Below, in pieces: positions 60,600 through 64,000 of a stretch of DNA of 64,000 nucleotides; the stretch's first letter is position 1, and the number at the start of each line of letters is the position of its first letter. A model generated the notes under the pieces. It had not been told where the DNA came from. It saw nothing but the letters and a program-made list of their open reading frames with translations, and did not search any database. This stretch comes from Cryptomeria japonica (Eukaryota; Streptophyta; Pinopsida; Cupressales; Cupressaceae). The position numbers were made by a program, and so were the translations under genes. The DNA lies in NCBI RefSeq assembly GCF_030272615.1, contig NC_081410.1, positions 111,663,433-111,727,432 on the forward strand. Direction: 5' to 3'.

Positions 60600-61057
60600 T
60601 TGTAACAAGACAAAATACAATAAAAAATATTATGTTGTAGTTGATAGGAAACCCCATAGCTTCCAAAAATCACTTGCAACCAAAACACCTATCACATGTA
60701 AAGAGAAAAAGGCCTTTGATGTGGTCATGAAACCTTGAGATAATGATTGATCCACACAAGCATTTGATATTAATATTAACTTGTATTTTATTGATTGATA
60801 GAATACAATTGGATTCAACTAGATTGATAACAACAAATGATTATAAAAGAAAAAATATAAAACCCCAAATGAAATCCTAGGCAAGGATTAACTTAGATCA
60901 TGGTAAGTATCCTCATCCTATGTTATGAGACAAATGACCTATGATTAGGTCAATATAAATATTAAAAATTACTTTAATGTTTAGCTTAAGTGTAATAAAG
61001 TAATAAGGGACCATTTAATTAATAATTGATTAAATTACTTACTATTACCTAATTGCT
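60600..61057 (-). repeat. Possible minus-strand LTR starting at 61057
   Basis: On the minus strand a purine run (AAAGGGGGG) leads into TGTTGGAGCAATTAGG at about 61058, as a polypurine tract leads into an LTR. The next 450 bases are transcript-like and contain TTTTATATTTTTTC and TTCTATCAATCAATAAAATAC, a possible poly(A) region. No second copy and no pol were found upstream on the minus strand, so it is tentative. Confidence 0.35.
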
Positions 61058-62470
61058 CCAACACCCCCCTTTAGATTGATTTAGGGAGAATATAAAAGCC
61101 TAATGAAGAATGCAATGATGGATGCATGTGTGGCTCTTGAATACAAGACCTAATGAGGTAGCTATGTACAAATAATGAAATCTCTCATAATCTATGAGAA
61201 ACAGAAAACCACATGGGAAACAACACTCCTTCCCAAAAGAGAAAATGAAACAAAATCACTTGTGAAAGATGGATAGAAGTAGGTCTCAATGTGACCCCCC
61301 AAGGACTAATTTTGTCACATAGGTACAACAAATGCCCTCTGATAGTAGATGGAAAATGAGTATATGAATTCCCCCATAAAAAAGTAGCTCATGTATCAAT
61401 AATGAAAGCATGTAGACCAAACATGATTAATAACCTGCAAACAACATTGATCCCCTTAGGAAGAAATAGATCCACTGGTGATTGAAGAACTCATTCCCAT
61501 AAGATGGATGCATAGGGAATCCAAATCCAATTGATGTGTGCATCTAAAAATTACTCAAAAGTTCACATGTTGGAATAATATGATGTTAAACTAGAAACTT
61601 GTTAATACTGATGTAGAACGAGATCCGAATATAGTGACGATGTTAGGATAATATTGATGATGTGGCTATCAAAAAAGAGAAGATGAATATCCTCAAGATA
61701 ATTCTCCAAATCTACAATCTGAGACCCACAAATAAGGATGGTATGTGTACAAGATAAAAATCCAAAGTAGCTATGTTTGGAAGATGATGAATCTTATATT
61801 ACACTAAACCAATAAGGGCCATGGATGTGGTAATAGCAAGCTAATCGAGAACACCAAAAGATGGTGATGTAGGGTACCCCCCTTACAAACCCAAATGCAT
61901 GACAACAATAGAGAAATGACTAGAAGATGAAAGAAAGAAACACATGCCTTATATTATCTCAAGGAAATGAATTACGATATTATGAAAATAGCATGCTTCA
62001 GCCAAATGAGCTTCCTTATTACATAAATTTGCAAGCTAAAGTGGTGCAGGAGCACCTAGTTGAGTCAAAACTCCATTTTTGGGTATTTTATGCTTCTATG
62101 TTTGTAAAGTATTGTGTTATGTTGTTTTAGTTGTTTTAGGTTGTTTTGAATCATGTGAAGTGGTTTGGTCTCATTTTGGGCTTAAGAGATTAAATCTTGC
62201 ATTTCAGGCCCTGAGTTGACAATTTTTGGCAAAAATGTGAAAAATTGCCAAAAAGGTCTCCTAATGGATTCAAGAGAATTGAAACATGTTTGTTTAGTGT
62301 TTCTAAGAATGTCTAAGATGTTTAGGCAAGTTGATGAGGTTATATTGTGAAAAATGCATCTTGGAGCAAGAAAAGTTGTCATTTGGCTTAAGAAAGTTGT
62401 CAAAAATGTCATCTTCTTGAAAAATATAATTATTGAAGCCTCTTGTCCATACAAGGGCATGGAAACCAAC
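61058..62470. other. No gene recognised
   Basis: AT-rich non-coding sequence; if the minus-strand LTR is real this would be its internal 3' region, but no RNase H or RT motif is visible. Confidence 0.45.
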
Positions 62471-64000
62471 TGGAGAAACTATATAAGGCCTCCCTTTTCC
62501 TTGGAAAGGGTTGGTGATTGGATTTACAAGAGTAACTCAATAGAAAACAAGTTTTTTTTGGCTTTTATGAATGTTTTTGTTCCTTTTGAAGGGCAGTCCA
62601 TACTGTAGAAATTGTATCCATACTTTACTTTCTGGAAAGTGTTTATATTGGTCATTCAATTATTTCCAAGTGATTGTTGTATTATTTTACTTTGGAAATT
62701 GATTTGTGTAAAATTATTTCATAACTAGGAATCCACTGCCCTACTAAGGGTTTGGAGTTGTAAAATGTGTCAACTTGGTTGATCCAGGTCTGGGATCCCT
62801 CCAATGGATTCTTCCAAGTTGATCTTTGTATATTTAATGTACATTCCTTTCTTTTTATGCCAGAAGAATGGTTTGAAGATGCAATTGAGTGAATACTAGG
62901 CAAGTGTTTGTCATTTGGCTAGTAGCTTGATTAAAACTCAAAGTTTGCACTCAAAAGTAATTTGAGTGAAGAAAATTATTGTAACAAGGGTATGGACATG
63001 TTACCAAGGATTTGAAGCACCATCTTGATGTATTAGAATAGCTTACACCTTGTAATCATTCTCATTTTGTAGACAAAATAATGAGTTCACTGTTTTTGGG
63101 AAATTTGTTGTCATTTTGCTAAATGGAATGCTTCAAAGCATTATCCACGCCTTGGAACACTAAGAGAAATGTAATAGGATTTATTATTATGCTTCTCAGA
63201 CCTCTTTGAGGTATTATCTCTATACAAATACTCCCTTGTGCAGGTTTTAAAGAGGAGACAACAGTTGACAGTGAAAAGATAGTGACAGTGACTGTTTTCC
63301 TTCTTGTTTGCCAAGTGTTTGGCATAATACCAGTCCAACTAAGTAAGGGAAAGATTCAATATGGTGTAGTAGAGGTAACCAAGCATTCAGGGAGTTTGAA
63401 ACAAGTTCAAAGGAGTGTAACTATGGTGGAAGCACTCAAAACCCTACAAAACCCTCAATTTATGCCATAAAAAGTGGACAGTTTGAAATCTACACTAACA
63501 GTGAGCTAAACCTCAAAAATCCTTGAGAATTCAACCCTAAAACATCATCCCAAACCTTCTTTGTGGTTAAAATGGCCATCGTTGACCAATGGGAGAAAAA
63601 AAGGGCCAATTAGGCCACCACGGGCTAGTAGCCCTGCTGCATAACACACAAAATTGGCAGTTTTTGTAAAATTGCATGAAACCGGTTGGAAAATGAAACT
63701 TGGGCTTATAAAACATAATGAAAACATTCCTATCAATCCACCAAGTGTAAGTTGAGACTCCAAGATAGTGTGCAACCTCATTTGGGGTAGTTGAGCCTTG
63801 TTAGTGATTTTGAACAAGTTAAGGTCATAGTCCTCAAACAAGGTTATGAGCATCCAAAGGTGTACAAGACCTTACTGCCCCTGCATTTCCATGTGGAAGA
63901 CCCCTAGTACACATTGAAACTGAAAGTTGAAGGCCCCAAGAGCCAAGCATGAGCAAGTATGGTTGGAAGGGTGAGTATGTTGAGTAGTTTTGTGCATGGG
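62471..64000. other. Non-coding; TATA-like box with following hairpin
   Basis: CTATATAAGG at 62479-62488 is followed by a CCCTTTTCC/GGAAAGGG inverted repeat (62492-62510). This resembles the start of a retroelement transcript, but nothing coding follows. The open frames to the end of the window (63119-63853) show no motifs. Confidence 0.35.

Overview
This window looks like nuclear DNA from a seed plant with a large, repeat-rich genome, most probably a conifer or other gymnosperm. The reasons are: only one recognisable host gene in 64 kb; an intron of more than 4 kb in that gene that is full of older repeats; two complete but dead Ty1/Copia LTR retrotransposons; several Ty3-like and hAT-like relics; and a long block of degenerate telomere-like repeats. 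The species assignment is inference. Sequence is generally AT-rich, there are no prokaryotic features, and I recognised no tRNA, rRNA or other RNA genes.

Layout. 1-3.5 kb: degenerate coding-like remnants, probably retroelement gag, and a 52-bp exact direct repeat. 3568-11867: Copia element 1, with LTRs, PBS, a gag-pol pseudogene and a perfect 5-bp target duplication (GGTGT). Its 5' LTR carries a nested 377-bp terminal-inverted-repeat element with a 9-bp duplication. Its reverse-transcriptase region is split by a nested 1.86-kb AT-rich inverted-repeat element. Its 3' non-coding tail holds a series of hairpins with a conserved loop. 11.9-33.4 kb: mostly non-coding repeats, namely a minisatellite near 12.4 kb, an LTR-like element at 16171-18053, a broken hAT transposase end and Ty3 gag pieces at 18.6-20.3 kb, a 20-bp-unit minisatellite at 23.6-24.1 kb, LTR-like direct repeats at 24.6-26.8 kb, and an array of 35-bp dyad-symmetric repeats at 30.5-31.4 kb.

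33387-38140 (+) holds the last four exons of mitochondrial dihydroorotate dehydrogenase (PYRD, de novo pyrimidine synthesis). All splice borders seen are GT/AG and the frame is intact to the stop. Upstream exons were not found, so the gene starts outside the window or behind a very long intron. Its last intron (4115 bp) contains a second 9-bp-duplication inverted-repeat element with a 98-bp GC-rich hairpin, and an inverted partial copy of the 16171 LTR-like element.

39477-46227: Copia element 2. Its polyprotein stays in one frame for about 4.1 kb and is broken only by twelve stop codons, all explicable as C:G to T:A changes. 47.3-50.4 kb: a tetranucleotide/dinucleotide microsatellite, then about 2.2 kb of telomere-like repeats with a longer internal period. 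50.4-64 kb: no recognisable gene; a few inverted repeats, a 140-bp tandem duplication and weak LTR-like signals.

No novel protein system was found. The most unusual signals are structural DNA/RNA repeats: the 35-bp dyad array, the conserved-loop hairpins in Copia 1, and the two inverted-repeat elements with self-similar G/C-rich ends.
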